DNA of 64,000 nucleotides from positions 496,001-560,000 of the forward strand of contig NZ_CP104205.1 in assembly GCF_025244665.1 (NCBI RefSeq), given 5' to 3'. Of the stretch, positions 18,717-29,157 are shown one piece after another. The number at the start of each line of letters is the position of its first letter. The stretch's first letter is position 1. Made by a program: the position numbers and the translations under genes. This stretch comes from Maribacter litopenaei (GTDB lineage Bacteria; Bacteroidota; Bacteroidia; Flavobacteriales; Flavobacteriaceae). The notes beneath the pieces were generated by a model. That model made no database searches and was not told where the DNA came from. It worked only from the letters and a program-made list of their open reading frames with translations.

Positions 18717-19316
18717 CCAAAATTTAACGGTGAGGAGCTGGGATAGTAGTCCGATAAAAAGACCTATAATAATCTCAAGTTTTGAGTGAGCCTTTAGATA
18801 CAACCTTGCCGAAACAATTATGCCGGTAATAAGGGTCAACAGCCCAATGGCTATCACAATATTTATCTCAAAATGTATGCTAAGATTTATGAGGTACATT
18901 AAGACTCCAGCAATACCAACGGCATGCAAACTTGTTTTAAAATTAAAATAGAGAAGGAACAGGCATGCAAAAGCAGCCCCTATAAGCCCCACAAAGTAAA
19001 AATAAAGTTCAGGGATATAGTTGTTTGGGATTACCTTGATGAGTATTAATCCGAGTAGGATAATGTGAATAAGCAAAGGATATTTTCTTTCAGAGACCGA
19101 GTTTAAAAAAACCGTGTTCGCAACGCCCAAGTTTTTTAGTATTAAGAAGGCAATTATGGGGATAATGACAGTAAGAATAAAAATAGGAAGGATATTTCCA
19201 CTTTGTAATTCTAGAGGACTGTACTTTGGTGTCGTTAAGAAATATGCAACCGTCCCAGCAATAGGTATTAAAATGGGATGGAAAATATAGGATATTGTCT
19301 GAAAGAATAACCTCAT
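18711..19316 (-). CDS. Multi-pass integral membrane protein, PAP2-like
   Basis: 201 residues with six predicted transmembrane helices and few charged residues, starting MRLFFQTISYIFHPILIPI. The conserved-looking H and SLHAVGIAG motif resembles membrane phosphatase-like (PAP2-related) proteins, but a full catalytic motif set is not visible. Its ATG overlaps the rpoN stop (TAATG), so it is translationally coupled to rpoN. The function is unknown. Confidence 0.7.
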   Translation of the reverse strand: MRLFFQTISYIFHPILIPIAGTVAYFLTTPKYSPLELQSGNILPIFILTVIIPIIAFLILKNLGVANTVFLNSVSERKYPLLIHIILLGLILIKVIPNNYIPELYFYFVGLIGAAFACLFLLYFNFKTSLHAVGIAGVLMYLINLSIHFEINIVIAIGLLTLITGIIVSARLYLKAHSKLEIIIGLFIGLLSQLLTVKFWL

Positions 19317-20773
19317 TAGATTTCCTTTCTCAATCTCGCCACTGGAATATCCATTTGTTCACGATATTTTGCCACGGTTCTTCGGGCAATAGGATATCCC
19401 TTTTCCTTTAAAATGGCAGCAAGCTTATCATCCGTTAGCGGTTTTCTTTTTTCTTCATTCTTGATGACCGTTTCCAAAATCTTTTTGATTTCCTTAGTGG
19501 ATACATCTTCCCCTTGATCGTTTTTCATGGATTCGGAAAAGTATTCCTTTATTAATTTTGTGCCATAAGGAGTATCCACATATTTGCTATTGGCCACCCT
19601 TGAAACGGTACTTACGTCCATGTCGATTTCATCTGCAATATCCTTTAAAATCATGGGTCGCAAGTTGCGCTCGTCCCCTGTTAAAAAATATTCCTTTTGA
19701 TATTGCATGATGGCGTTCATAGTAATAAACAACGTCTGTTGGCGCTGTCTTATAGCATCTATAAACCACTTTGCGGCATCCAGCTTCTGCTTAATAAAGA
19801 GAACTGTGTCCTTTTGGGATTTGGTTTTGTCCTTGGACTCCTTGTAACCTTTTAACATATTGCTGTACTCCTTGGATACATGCAACTCAGGGGCATTGCG
19901 ACCGTTGAGGCTCAGTTCCAACTCCCCCTCCACAATCCTAATGGAAAAATCCGGCACTACATGTTCAATAATTCTATTGTTGCCGGAGTAAGAACCACCT
20001 GGTTTGGGGTTCAATTTTTCTATTTCGGAAATGGCGTCCTTCAATTCTTCTTCAGTTACATTATGCTTCTGAATGAGCTTTTTATAATGTTTTTTTGTGA
20101 ACTGTTCGAACGACTTTTTTAGAATGGATATAGCCAATTCTATGCTTGGGGTAATTTCCTTTCGCTCTAATTGAATGATAAGACACTCCTCCAAAGATCT
20201 TGCGGCAACCCCGGGTGGATCTAATTCTTGAACGATGGACAAAACCTTTTTTATAGTTTCCTCATCAGTGTAAACATTCTGCGTAAAGGCCAAATCATCC
20301 AAAATATCGGAAATGGGTCTTCTTATATAGCCACTTTCATCCACACTGCCGACCAAAAATTCCGCAATTGCCCATTCCTCGTCATTAAGATATACCGTGT
20401 TTAGCTGATTTATTAGATATTGATTAAAAGTGGTTCCGGCAGCATAAGGGACACTTTTCTCATCATCGTCCGCACTATAGTTATTGGCTTGTGTTCTATA
20501 ATCCGGTACTTCATCGTCGCTTAAATAATCATCAATATTGATATCGTCAGCGGCAATGGTCTCGCTATCGGATTCATTGTCATATATATCCTCGTAGTCT
20601 TCCGAAGTGTTATCTAAGTCTTCCTTACCACTTTCCAATGCAGGGTTTTCCTCAAGCTCCTGTTTTAAACGTTGTTCAAACGCTTGCGTAGGAAGCTGAA
20701 TCAACTTCATCAACTGAATCTGTTGAGGAGACAACTTACGGGAAAGTTTAAATTGTAAGTGCTGTTTTAACAT
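19316..20773 (-). CDS. rpoN: RNA polymerase sigma-54 factor
   Basis: 485 residues. The N-terminal activator-interacting region reads LSPQQIQLMKLIQLPTQAFEQRL; an acidic linker follows (about 50-105), then the core-binding domain with DPPGVAARSLEECLIIQLER. The HTH region has DIADEIDMDVSTVSRVANSKYV. The C-terminal RpoN box is ARRTVAKYREQMDIPVARLRK. Sigma-54 requires an AAA+ enhancer-binding activator and reads -24/-12 promoters. It lies downstream of asnS on the same strand (37-nt gap) and overlaps the next membrane protein gene by one base. Confidence 0.95.
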   Translation of the reverse strand: MLKQHLQFKLSRKLSPQQIQLMKLIQLPTQAFEQRLKQELEENPALESGKEDLDNTSEDYEDIYDNESDSETIAADDINIDDYLSDDEVPDYRTQANNYSADDDEKSVPYAAGTTFNQYLINQLNTVYLNDEEWAIAEFLVGSVDESGYIRRPISDILDDLAFTQNVYTDEETIKKVLSIVQELDPPGVAARSLEECLIIQLERKEITPSIELAISILKKSFEQFTKKHYKKLIQKHNVTEEELKDAISEIEKLNPKPGGSYSGNNRIIEHVVPDFSIRIVEGELELSLNGRNAPELHVSKEYSNMLKGYKESKDKTKSQKDTVLFIKQKLDAAKWFIDAIRQRQQTLFITMNAIMQYQKEYFLTGDERNLRPMILKDIADEIDMDVSTVSRVANSKYVDTPYGTKLIKEYFSESMKNDQGEDVSTKEIKKILETVIKNEEKRKPLTDDKLAAILKEKGYPIARRTVAKYREQMDIPVARLRKEI

Positions 20774-20810
20774 CCTTTCGTACTACTTCTATAAAAATAA
20801 CGAAATACCC

Positions 20811-22244
20811 TTAAAATTCGGCATTTTGAGGGGTTCTAGGAAAAGGGATTACATCCCTAATGTTACCCATTCCAGTGGCGAACAAAACAAGACGTTCAAA
20901 ACCCAAACCAAATCCACTGTGAACTGCTGTGCCGAATTTACGTAAATCCAAGTACCACCAAAGTTCTTCTTCAGGAATATCCAAGGCTGCCATTTTCTCC
21001 TTGAGAACATCCAAGCGCTCCTCTCTTTGAGAACCTCCAACAATTTCACCTATTCCAGGGAAAAGAATATCCATGGCCCTAACGGTCTTTCCATCTTCAT
21101 TTAAACGCATATAAAAGGCCTTTATTTTTGCCGGATAATCAAATAGGATTACCGGACAATTAAAATGCTTTTCCACCAAATATCGTTCATGTTCGCTTTG
21201 TAGGTCGGCACCCCATTCATCAATCAGATATTGGAATTTTTTCTTTTTGTTCGGTTTGCTATTTCTCAGAATATCTATGGCCTCAGTGTAAGACACACGT
21301 TTGAAGTTGTTGTCCGTAATGAATTTCAATTTTTCAATTAAAGCCATTTCACTTCTTTCTGCTTGTGGTTTGGTTTTCTCCTCATCAAGAAGACGATTTT
21401 CAAGAAATAGTAGGTCTTCCTCGCAGTTCTCAAGAATGTACTTAAGTACATTTTTAATGAAGTCTTCGGCCAGATCCATGTTTGCATCCAAATCATAGAA
21501 AGCCATTTCAGGTTCGATCATCCAAAACTCGGCCAAATGTCTTGAGGTGTTCGAATTTTCGGCTCTAAATGTAGGGCCAAAAGTATACACCTTGCCCAGG
21601 GCCATGGCGTATGCCTCAGCCTCCAATTGCCCTGAAACCGTTAAATTGGTTTCCTTTCCAAAAAAATCCTCCTTAAAATTAACTTCACCGTCCTCTTTTA
21701 AGGGCGGGTTCTTTTCGTCCAAGGTGGTAACCCGAAACATTTCACCTGCACCTTCGGCATCAGAACCGGTAATAATAGGGGCGTGAAAATAATAAAATCC
21801 ATTATCCCTTAAATACTGGTGAATGGCAAATGCCAGTGCAGAACGAACTCGCATCACCGCTGAAAAAGTATTTGTCCTCACCCTTAAATGTGCCTTTTCC
21901 CGTAGAAACTCCAAAGAGTGCTTTTTGGGCTGAATGGGATATACCTCAGGGTCTGCCCCCCCGTGAACAAAAATATCACTTACCTGTATTTCTACGCTCT
22001 GCCCTTTTCCTTGGCTTTCTACCAAAGTTCCCGTTATTCTTAGGGCGGCTCCTGTATTTATCTGTCTTAAAATGGCATCATCGAACTTCTCAAAATCTAC
22101 CACACATTGGATGTTATTAAGGGAGGAACCATCATTTAGGGCAATAAATCTATTGCTTCTAAAAGTTCGTACCCATCCGTTTACAGTTACTTCCTGTAAT
22201 AATTTTTTTCCTGTAAATAGTTCTTTGATGCTTACTGAGCGCAT
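20811..22244 (-). CDS. asnS: Asparaginyl-tRNA synthetase
   Basis: 477 residues, class IIb synthetase charging tRNA-Asn. The N-terminal OB-fold anticodon-binding domain (about 1-110) contains [20 protein letters not shown]. The catalytic domain shows motif 2 ([20 protein letters not shown], about 245-265) and motif 3 ([13 protein letters not shown], about 450-462). The frame is intact. It lies just upstream of rpoN on the same strand, an arrangement common in Flavobacteriia. Confidence 0.96.
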   Translation of the reverse strand: MRSVSIKELFTGKKLLQEVTVNGWVRTFRSNRFIALNDGSSLNNIQCVVDFEKFDDAILRQINTGAALRITGTLVESQGKGQSVEIQVSDIFVHGGADPEVYPIQPKKHSLEFLREKAHLRVRTNTFSAVMRVRSALAFAIHQYLRDNGFYYFHAPIITGSDAEGAGEMFRVTTLDEKNPPLKEDGEVNFKEDFFGKETNLTVSGQLEAEAYAMALGKVYTFGPTFRAENSNTSRHLAEFWMIEPEMAFYDLDANMDLAEDFIKNVLKYILENCEEDLLFLENRLLDEEKTKPQAERSEMALIEKLKFITDNNFKRVSYTEAIDILRNSKPNKKKKFQYLIDEWGADLQSEHERYLVEKHFNCPVILFDYPAKIKAFYMRLNEDGKTVRAMDILFPGIGEIVGGSQREERLDVLKEKMAALDIPEEELWWYLDLRKFGTAVHSGFGLGFERLVLFATGMGNIRDVIPFPRTPQNAEF

Positions 22245-22328
22245 TATAAATCGATTGAAAATTAAAAAGTCAAAGATAGGTTTTTGGCCTAAAAGAATAA
22301 ATGAATCTCTAGTGGTTTTAAGCGATAC

Positions 22329-24716
22329 TTAATCGTTTTCCTCGTCTTGGGGAAGGATGTCTATTTGAGGTTCCTTCAATGTTTTCTTATTGGCGATACT
22401 TTTCTCCAGCGATAGCAATAAAGAAGGTAATAAAATCAAATTGGCCAACATGGCAAATAACAATGTTGCCGAAACAAGGGCACCTAAAGCCACAGTACCA
22501 CCAAAATTTGAGATAATAAACACCGAAAATCCAAAAAATAGAACGATGGACGTGTAGAACATACTAACCCCGGTTTCCCTCAATGCTGCATACACCGATT
22601 TCTTAATTTGCCATTTTTTGGATTCCAATTCTTGTCGATACTTCGCAAGGAAATGGATGGTGTCGTCCACAGAAATACCGAAGGCTATGCTGAAAACCAA
22701 TATTGTGGAAGGTTTTATTGGTACTCCAATGAATCCCATAATACCGGCAGTTATAATTAAGGGCAATAAATTGGGTATTAGGGAAATTACGATCATTCTA
22801 AAAGACCTGAATAAATATGCCATAAACAGGGCAATCAATCCAATGGCCAAAGCTAGAGACATAACCAAATTTTTGACAAGGTATTTTGTCCCTTTTAGAA
22901 ATAATAAGGCACTCCCTGTCATGTATACTGAGTATCGCTCCTCGGGAAAGATTTTATTTATATTTTCCAATAAACGTTCCTCAATGCGTTCCATGCGACT
23001 TGTTTCAACATCGCGCATATACGTGGTCATTCTTGCGACTTGACCGGTACTGTCTACGAAACTTTCTAGCAGGTTACTTTCATCCGATGACTTTCGCGCA
23101 ACATCCATGATGAAAGTGTTTTCTTGGCTTGTGGGTAACTGGTAGTATTTTGGGATACCGTTATAAAAAGCCTGTTTTGAATATTTAACCAAATTCACTA
23201 CCGATAGGGAAGGGGATAATTCGGGTATTTCCTCAATTACATCTCCCAATTGGTCCATTCTTTTCAAAGTGGCCGGTTTCATGACGCCTTTAGGGTTTTT
23301 TGTGTCCACTACTATTTCCACTGGCATTATTCCGTCAAACTCGTTCTCAAAAAAACGAATATCCTTAAAAAATTCTGCCTTCTTCGGCATATCTTCTATG
23401 GGACTTCCGGATATATCAATTTGATAAATACCGATAATACTGACTACCAAGAGGCCTATGGAAACGATATAAACAGTAATTCTTTTGTTTCGTACAATAT
23501 TCTCCATCCAACTCACAAAGGCATCTATCCATTTTTTGTTCAGGTGTTTTAAGTGTCTTGTTTTTGGGAGTGACAGAAAACTGTAAATGATTGGTATGAT
23601 CATTAGTGATAGGATAAAAATCCCTATAATATTGATAGAGGCCACGATACCGAACTCTTTAAGCAGCTTGCTATCCGTAATTATAAAAGTGGCAAAACCA
23701 GATGCGGTTGTAATATTGGTCATCAATGTGGCATTTCCAATCTTGGAAATTACACGTTGAAGGGATAAAGCTTGGTTCCCATGTTTTTTGACCTCTTGCT
23801 GATATTTGTTGATGAGAAATATACAGTTTGGAATACCTATTACGATAATCAAGGGTGGTATTAATGCGGTAAGCACCGTAATTTCATATTGCAGCAGTCC
23901 AAGAACTCCAAAAGCCCACATTACCCCAATAATAACTACGCACATAGATATAAAAGTGGCTCTGAAACTTCTAAAGAAAAAGAAGAATATTAAGGAAGTT
24001 ACACCTAAGGCCGCAAGAATGAATTTTCCAATTTCATCGATGATGTTTTGCGAGTTCATGGTTCGTACGTAGGGCATCCCGAAATGTGCACGTCTAGATG
24101 GGTGTCTTCCTCAAACCTCTCTATTAAATGACCAAGGTCCTTCAATATGAAATCTTTTCGTACACTGGTATTTACGATATCCTTGTCCAAATACATTACC
24201 GTTCTAATGGTGCCAGATTCTTTGTTGTAAATCAGATTTTCGTAGAAAGGAAGCTCGTTGAATAGGTGTCTCGGTGATACTATCTACCTGCGACTTAGAT
24301 TCCGGAGTTTCTTTGATTAGTGGTCGCATCACAAATTTTTGCTCCGGGGTATCCTTAACAAGTTCTTGCAAATTATCAGTAGAAAGTACAAAGTCAACCT
24401 CCGGGAAAGCGCCAAGTTGTTTGCTCAATTTGTTCCAACGGTTAAAATTTTCCGGAGTAAACAGTGCAGAATCTCTAATGGCAAATACTACTGCGTTACC
24501 TTCCTCCCCAAACTGGCTTAAAAATTCTTGGTACTCTAGATTAACAGGATGGTCGTCCGGTAAAAGATTGGCCTGTGAATTGGAAAAGCGCATATTTTCC
24601 CATTGCATGGCAAGGAATATGGTAATTCCCGCAACCACACATAAAATAAGTATTCTGTTCCTTAGTATTATTCCGGCCGTTTTGGGCCAAAATCCTTTGG
24701 TAAGTTTAGCAACCAT
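22329..24716 (-). CDS. MMPL/RND-type exporter, frame broken twice
   Basis: About 795 residues. Twelve transmembrane helices fall in two blocks, each followed by a large periplasmic loop, as in RND/MMPL lipid or hydrophobe exporters. Recognisable parts are MVAKLTKGFWPKTAGIILRNR at the start, the sterol-sensing-like helices with GVMWAFGVLGLLQYEITVLTA, and AFGISVDDTIHFLAKYRQEL in the second half. Breaks lie near 24269-24274 (GTCTCGG) and 24079-24082 (TCCCGAA on the plus strand); joining them restores HLFNELPFYENLIYNKESG and ISGMPYVRTMNS. I start at the ATG at 24716, not the one 26 codons upstream. The cargo is unknown. Confidence 0.82.
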
Positions 24717-24792
24717 ACTTGTTTTTAGGAGATTGCAAAGGTAACTAATGTGGTTAATTGTACCTAAAAAGTAGTTGAAGAATATATAGGAC

Positions 24793-24821
24793 AAAAAAAG
24801 AGCAGTCTTATTGGACTGCTC
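24793..24821 (-). terminator. Intrinsic terminator of the pyrH-frr operon
   Basis: GAGCAGTC and GACTGCTC with a six-base loop, followed by seven T on the minus strand. It starts 25 nt after the frr stop. Confidence 0.85.
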
Positions 24822-24845
24822 AATATATTTTTGAAAAAAATTAAT

Positions 24846-25400
24846 TTAGACCTTCATTATCTCAGCTTCCTTGGCGCTAAGGAAATCATCTATTTTCTTT
24901 ACATATTTGTCCGTAAGATCTTGTACGTCTGCGGTGGCATTGCTCTCTAAATCTTCTGATACCTCTAAATCCTTGATTTCTTTATTGGCATCCTGTCCGG
25001 CACTTCTAACACCTACCTTGGCGTGTTCAGCCTCCGCTTTGGCCTGTTTGGTCAATTGGACTCTACGTTCCTCCGTCAATGGTGGTACGTTGATAATGAT
25101 CAAATCGCCATTATTCATTGGATTAAAACCTAGGTTGGCATTCATGATGGCCTTTTCAATTTCGGGGAGCATTCCTTTTTCCCAAGGCTGAACGGAAATA
25201 GTTCTACCATCGGGAGTATTGATATTCGCTACTTGGGAAAGTGGTGTTTGGGATCCATAATACTCCACGAGTACGGATGAGAGCATGGCAGGACTGGCCT
25301 TGCCGGCCCTAATTTTAATAAATACCCTTTCTAAATGTGAAACAGCAGCGTCCATACTTTCTTTGGCGGAGTCTAAAACAAATTGTATTTCTTCGTTCAT
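24846..25400 (-). CDS. frr: Ribosome recycling factor
   Basis: 184 residues, the normal length. With EF-G it splits the post-termination ribosome. Family motifs: IRAGKASPAMLSSVLVEYYG (about 29-48), PLSQVANINTPDGRTISVQPW, NLGFNPMNNGDLIIINVPPLTEERR and the long helical arm ending KKIDDFLSAKEAEIMKV. It lies 39 nt downstream of pyrH on the same strand, the usual bacterial pairing, and ends at an intrinsic terminator. Confidence 0.96.
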   Translation of the reverse strand: MNEEIQFVLDSAKESMDAAVSHLERVFIKIRAGKASPAMLSSVLVEYYGSQTPLSQVANINTPDGRTISVQPWEKGMLPEIEKAIMNANLGFNPMNNGDLIIINVPPLTEERRVQLTKQAKAEAEHAKVGVRSAGQDANKEIKDLEVSEDLESNATADVQDLTDKYVKKIDDFLSAKEAEIMKV

Positions 25401-25439
25401 ATCAAAATTTTGTATTCAAAAGCATTTATTATACCAAAA

Positions 25440-26147
25440 TCACATGTTTACGGTAGTTCCTACCGCTTCGCCATCCACAATCTTTAAAAGATTCCCTTTT
25501 TTGTTCATATCAAAAACAACGATAGGAAGTTCGTTTTCCTGGCTTAAGGTGAATGCCGTGGTATCCATAACCTTAAGACCTTTTTGAAGAACATCCTTAA
25601 AGGAAATGGTTTCAAATTTGGTGGCATTTTTATCTTTTTCCGGATCGGAGGTGTAAATTCCATCTACCCTAGTTCCCTTAAGGATTACATCGGCCTCTAT
25701 TTCAATGGCCCTTAAAACTGCAGCTGAGTCCGTTGTAAAGTATGGGTTTCCCGTTCCTCCGCCAAAAATCACGACCCTTCCTTTTTCCAAATGGCGCATG
25801 GCTCTTCTTCGGATAAAAGGTTCCGCCACTTCATTGATTTTAATGGCAGATTGTAATCGGGTTTGAACATCCTTCATTTCAAGGGCACTTTGTAGTGCCA
25901 ATCCATTAATTACAGTGGCCAACATACCCATATGGTCGCCTTGAACCCTGTCCATGCCTGTGGCAGCACCGGATAAACCTCTAAAAATGTTGCCCCCACC
26001 AATTACAATAGCAACTTCGATACCTTTATCTACGACCTTTTTAATCTCTTCGGCATATTCATCCAACCTTTTAGGGTCTATCCCGTACTGTTTTTCGCCC
26101 ATTAGGGCTTCACCGCTAAGTTTTAAAAGTATCCTTTTGTATCGCAT
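25440..26147 (-). CDS. pyrH: UMP kinase
   Basis: 235 residues from [17 protein letters not shown]. It phosphorylates UMP to UDP with ATP and belongs to the amino-acid kinase fold. Motifs: [10 protein letters not shown] at the N-terminus, [12 protein letters not shown] (about 57-68), [16 protein letters not shown], and [20 protein letters not shown] (about 132-151). A longer in-frame start at 26204 would add 19 non-conserved residues, so I reject it. It is followed by frr. Confidence 0.95.
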   Translation of the reverse strand: MRYKRILLKLSGEALMGEKQYGIDPKRLDEYAEEIKKVVDKGIEVAIVIGGGNIFRGLSGAATGMDRVQGDHMGMLATVINGLALQSALEMKDVQTRLQSAIKINEVAEPFIRRRAMRHLEKGRVVIFGGGTGNPYFTTDSAAVLRAIEIEADVILKGTRVDGIYTSDPEKDKNATKFETISFKDVLQKGLKVMDTTAFTLSQENELPIVVFDMNKKGNLLKIVDGEAVGTTVNM

Positions 26148-26166
26148 CGTTTGATTTATTTCAAGG

Positions 26167-26199
26167 CAAAAATAATGAAAAATTTCAATGGTGAACAAA
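26167..26199 (-). promoter_or_regulatory. Putative promoter of pyrH-frr
   Basis: On the minus strand TTTG, then 21 nt, then TATTTTTG (TAnnTTTG). The -7 element ends 20 nt before the pyrH start. Confidence 0.5.
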
Positions 26200-26255
26200 G
26201 CCAAATCCGTAGGGCCAAAACATAATTATTTACTAATTCATACTACTTTCATCTG

Positions 26256-26263
26256 TATTTTTG
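26256..26263 (+). promoter_or_regulatory. Putative -7 promoter element of the M61 peptidase gene
   Basis: TATTTTTG matches TAnnTTTG and lies about 60 nt before the start codon. The -33 part is not clear. Confidence 0.4.
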
Positions 26264-26324
26264 ATATCCTTGCAGGATGCATATTTTAAAACTGGATTTG
26301 TAATTTTCCTTAATGAGACTTAAC

Positions 26325-28193
26325 ATGAAAAAGACATTTTTATATTTAATGACCGCTGTGCTTCTATATGGTTGCGGGGCTGGGAAAGGTTTGATTTCTA
26401 TAGATAATGCGCCGATTCAAGTTGCCATGGATTTGGTCAATGTTACTAACGATCAGGTTAAAGTGAATATGAATCCAGGGGCCTTCACCGTAGACCAAAT
26501 ATCGTTTAGAATTCCTAAGACTGTTCCCGGTACGTATAGTAGTGATGATTATGGAAAATATATAGACGGGTTTGTGGCTTACGACTACTCCGGCAATCCC
26601 ATGGAAGTTTCTAAGTTGGATGTTAATTCGTGGAGTATTTCCAATGCAACCAAATTGGACAGAATCTCTTATCTAGTTAACGACACTTATGATACGGAGA
26701 ATGAGGTAGGTGATGCTGTATTTTCACCTGCCGGAACGAATATCAAGGAGGGGTCTAACTACATGCTCAATCTTCATGGGTTTGTCGGATATTTTGATGG
26801 ATATAAGGAAATACCGTATCGTTTGACGATTGAAAAACCAGCGGGGTTTGAAGGGGCTACCTCATTATCCCGAATAAATTTGGAGGAGGTAGACAACGTT
26901 GATGTATTTATGGCAAATAGATATTTTGAGATTATAGACAACCCTATATTTTATACCAAGCCGGATAAGGAAACTTTTAAGGTGGGTGGCATTGAGGTCA
27001 CTTTAAGTGTGTTTTCTCCCAATGGCGCATATCATGCAAGTGATTTAAGAGAGCGAATGGAAAAAATGATGGGGGCTCAAAAGGCATTTTTAGGGGATGT
27101 AGATGCCACACAGAAATATAATATTTTATTGTATTTATCCACCATGGAGGATACCGATGCTAGGGGATTTGGGGCTTTGGAACACCATACATCTACAGTG
27201 GTTGTTTTACCGGAGGCGATGCCCAAGGAAAGACTGGAACAGGCCATGGTAGATGTGGTCTCCCATGAGTTTTTTCATATTGTAACACCTTTGACCGTTC
27301 ATTCCAATGAGATACATTACTTTGACTATAATGATCCGAAAATGTCCGAACACTTGTGGATGTATGAGGGTACCACAGAATATTTTGCCAATTTGTTTCA
27401 GGTGCATGAAGGCTTGATTGACGAAGCGGAGTTTTACGAGCGCATAAGAAAGAAGATAAATAACGCTAAAGCATATGATGACAATATGTCCTTTACTGCA
27501 ATGAGTAAAAACATATTGGAGGCGCCTTATGAGAGCAATTATGCCAATGTATATGAAAAGGGAGCCTTGATTAACATGGTGCTGGATATTTTGATTAGGG
27601 AAAAAAGCGATGGAGAAAAGGGGGTTCTTTGGTTAATGAAGGAACTTTCGAAAAAGTATGGAGTGGATTCTCCTTTTGAGGACGACCAATTGATTGATGA
27701 AATTGTTGCTCTTACTTATCCTGAGGTGCGGGATTTTTTTAATGAACATGTTATTGGCGATAATCCAATAGATTACAACATATATCTTGAGAAAATGGGT
27801 TTGACCATGAATAAGGTTGAAGAGCAAACTGGGTATTTTTTACAAGGTGAGGTTCCTTTTATTGATGTAGATCAATCCAATGACAATGCGATATTTGTAA
27901 GAAGGGGTATTAACTTGAATTCCTTTTTAACCGGGTTGGGTGTACAAGGTGGTGATATTATCAAAAGCATCAATGGTACGGCCATTACTTTGGATACAAT
28001 GCGGCCCATTATTGGTCAAAGTTTTGGTTGGAGTCTAGAAACAAACATTAAAATGGAGTTGGAAAGGGATGGCGAGGTCATTGCTGTTGAAGGCCCGGTA
28101 GGAACTCCTACTGTCATTGTTAATAAAATTGTACCAATGGAAGAAGCCTCTTTTGAAGTAAAGGAACTTAGAAATGATTGGCTGAAAAATTAA
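26325..28193 (+). CDS. M61 family glycyl aminopeptidase with PDZ domain, lipoprotein
   Basis: About 622 residues. The start MKKTFLYLMTAVLLYGCGAG carries a lipobox ending in Cys, so it is probably anchored in the envelope; an ATG four codons upstream is less likely. The M61 N-terminal beta domain spans about 30-200. The zinc motif SHEFFHIVTPL (HExxH, about residue 320) is followed by the downstream Glu in LWMYEGTTEYFANLF. A PDZ-like domain occupies roughly 515-600 (GLGVQGGDIIKSINGTAI). Members cleave N-terminal Gly or Ala from peptides. The frame is intact. It converges with tsf across a strong terminator. Confidence 0.9.
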   Translation: MKKTFLYLMTAVLLYGCGAGKGLISIDNAPIQVAMDLVNVTNDQVKVNMNPGAFTVDQISFRIPKTVPGTYSSDDYGKYIDGFVAYDYSGNPMEVSKLDVNSWSISNATKLDRISYLVNDTYDTENEVGDAVFSPAGTNIKEGSNYMLNLHGFVGYFDGYKEIPYRLTIEKPAGFEGATSLSRINLEEVDNVDVFMANRYFEIIDNPIFYTKPDKETFKVGGIEVTLSVFSPNGAYHASDLRERMEKMMGAQKAFLGDVDATQKYNILLYLSTMEDTDARGFGALEHHTSTVVVLPEAMPKERLEQAMVDVVSHEFFHIVTPLTVHSNEIHYFDYNDPKMSEHLWMYEGTTEYFANLFQVHEGLIDEAEFYERIRKKINNAKAYDDNMSFTAMSKNILEAPYESNYANVYEKGALINMVLDILIREKSDGEKGVLWLMKELSKKYGVDSPFEDDQLIDEIVALTYPEVRDFFNEHVIGDNPIDYNIYLEKMGLTMNKVEEQTGYFLQGEVPFIDVDQSNDNAIFVRRGINLNSFLTGLGVQGGDIIKSINGTAITLDTMRPIIGQSFGWSLETNIKMELERDGEVIAVEGPVGTPTVIVNKIVPMEEASFEVKELRNDWLKN

Positions 28194-28212
28194 TAAGATG
28201 GTTAATGGGAAT

Positions 28213-28245
28213 AAAAAATGCCGGGTGTTGTCCCCGGCATTTTTT
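28213..28245. terminator. Bidirectional intrinsic terminator between the M61 peptidase gene and tsf
   Basis: A 13-bp perfect stem (AAAAAATGCCGGG and its complement) with a seven-base loop. It serves both convergent genes. Confidence 0.88.
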
Positions 28246-28270
28246 ATTTACTTATAGTTCAACCTTGGAT

Positions 28271-29095
28271 TTAACCTAAAGCAACCCTTTTAAATCCTGT
28301 TACTTCAAGGTTTGCGTCCACAGATTTAACATACTGTGCAACACTTTGTTTGTTGTCCTTGATGAAATCTTGGTTTACCAAAGTATTGTCCTTAAAGAAC
28401 CTGTTCAACTTACCTTTAGCAATATTATCCAACATAGCTTCCGGCTTACCTTCTTGACGAAGCTGATCTTTGGCTATTTCAATTTCTTTGTCTATGATAG
28501 ACTGGTCAACACCTTCTTGGTTCAATGCTACTGGATTCATTGCAGCAGCCTGCATGGCCACATCTTTTGCAGCAACATCAGCACCTTCAACCGCAGCGGA
28601 AAGACCTGTTAAAACGGCAATTTTGTTGCCGGCATGGATATAGGAACCTACGAAAGGGGCGCTTAATTTTTCAAACCCTCCTATTTCGATTTTTTCACCA
28701 ATAACACCAGTTTGCTCAGTCAATTTATCCTGTACTGTCATTCCTTTAAAGTCCGCAGCTAACAAAGCATCTTTGGTGTCATAGTTCAATGCCAATTCTG
28801 CCAATTCATTGGCCAATGTCACAAAAGAGTCGTTTTTCGCCACGAAGTCGGTTTCACAATTTAAGGAAATGATAACGCCATTTGTATTGTCATCATTTAC
28901 TTTGGCTATTGCGGCACCTTCGGAGGAATCCCTATCGGCTCTTTTCGCTGCAACTTTTTGCCCCTTCTTGCGAAGAATTTCGATTGCTTTTTCGAAATCA
29001 CCATCGGCTTCAACCAAGGCATTTTTGCAATCCATCATCCCGGCTCCGGTAGTCTGTCTTAATTTATTTACTTCTGCGGCTGTAATCTTTGCCAT
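28271..29095 (-). CDS. tsf: Elongation factor Ts
   Basis: 274 residues. It is the guanine-nucleotide exchange factor for EF-Tu. The N-terminal UBA-like region and first core motif read VNKLRQTTGAGMMDCKNALVEA (about 8-29). The core repeats ISLNCETDFVAKNDSFV and HAGNKIAVL lie near 75 and 155. The frame is intact. It is directly downstream of rpsB (62-nt gap), the standard rpsB-tsf pair, and ends at the shared terminator. Confidence 0.96.
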   Translation of the reverse strand: MAKITAAEVNKLRQTTGAGMMDCKNALVEADGDFEKAIEILRKKGQKVAAKRADRDSSEGAAIAKVNDDNTNGVIISLNCETDFVAKNDSFVTLANELAELALNYDTKDALLAADFKGMTVQDKLTEQTGVIGEKIEIGGFEKLSAPFVGSYIHAGNKIAVLTGLSAAVEGADVAAKDVAMQAAAMNPVALNQEGVDQSIIDKEIEIAKDQLRQEGKPEAMLDNIAKGKLNRFFKDNTLVNQDFIKDNKQSVAQYVKSVDANLEVTGFKRVALG

Positions 29096-29157
29096 TTTGT
29101 ATGTTTTTTGTTCCCTGGGTAGGGAGGTTTAAATATCAATTAATCTAAAAGGTATTC

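Noticed and set aside
26147..26204. Longer start for pyrH at 26204
   Set aside because: The extra 19 residues are not typical of UMP kinase, and they would place the start upstream of the best promoter match.
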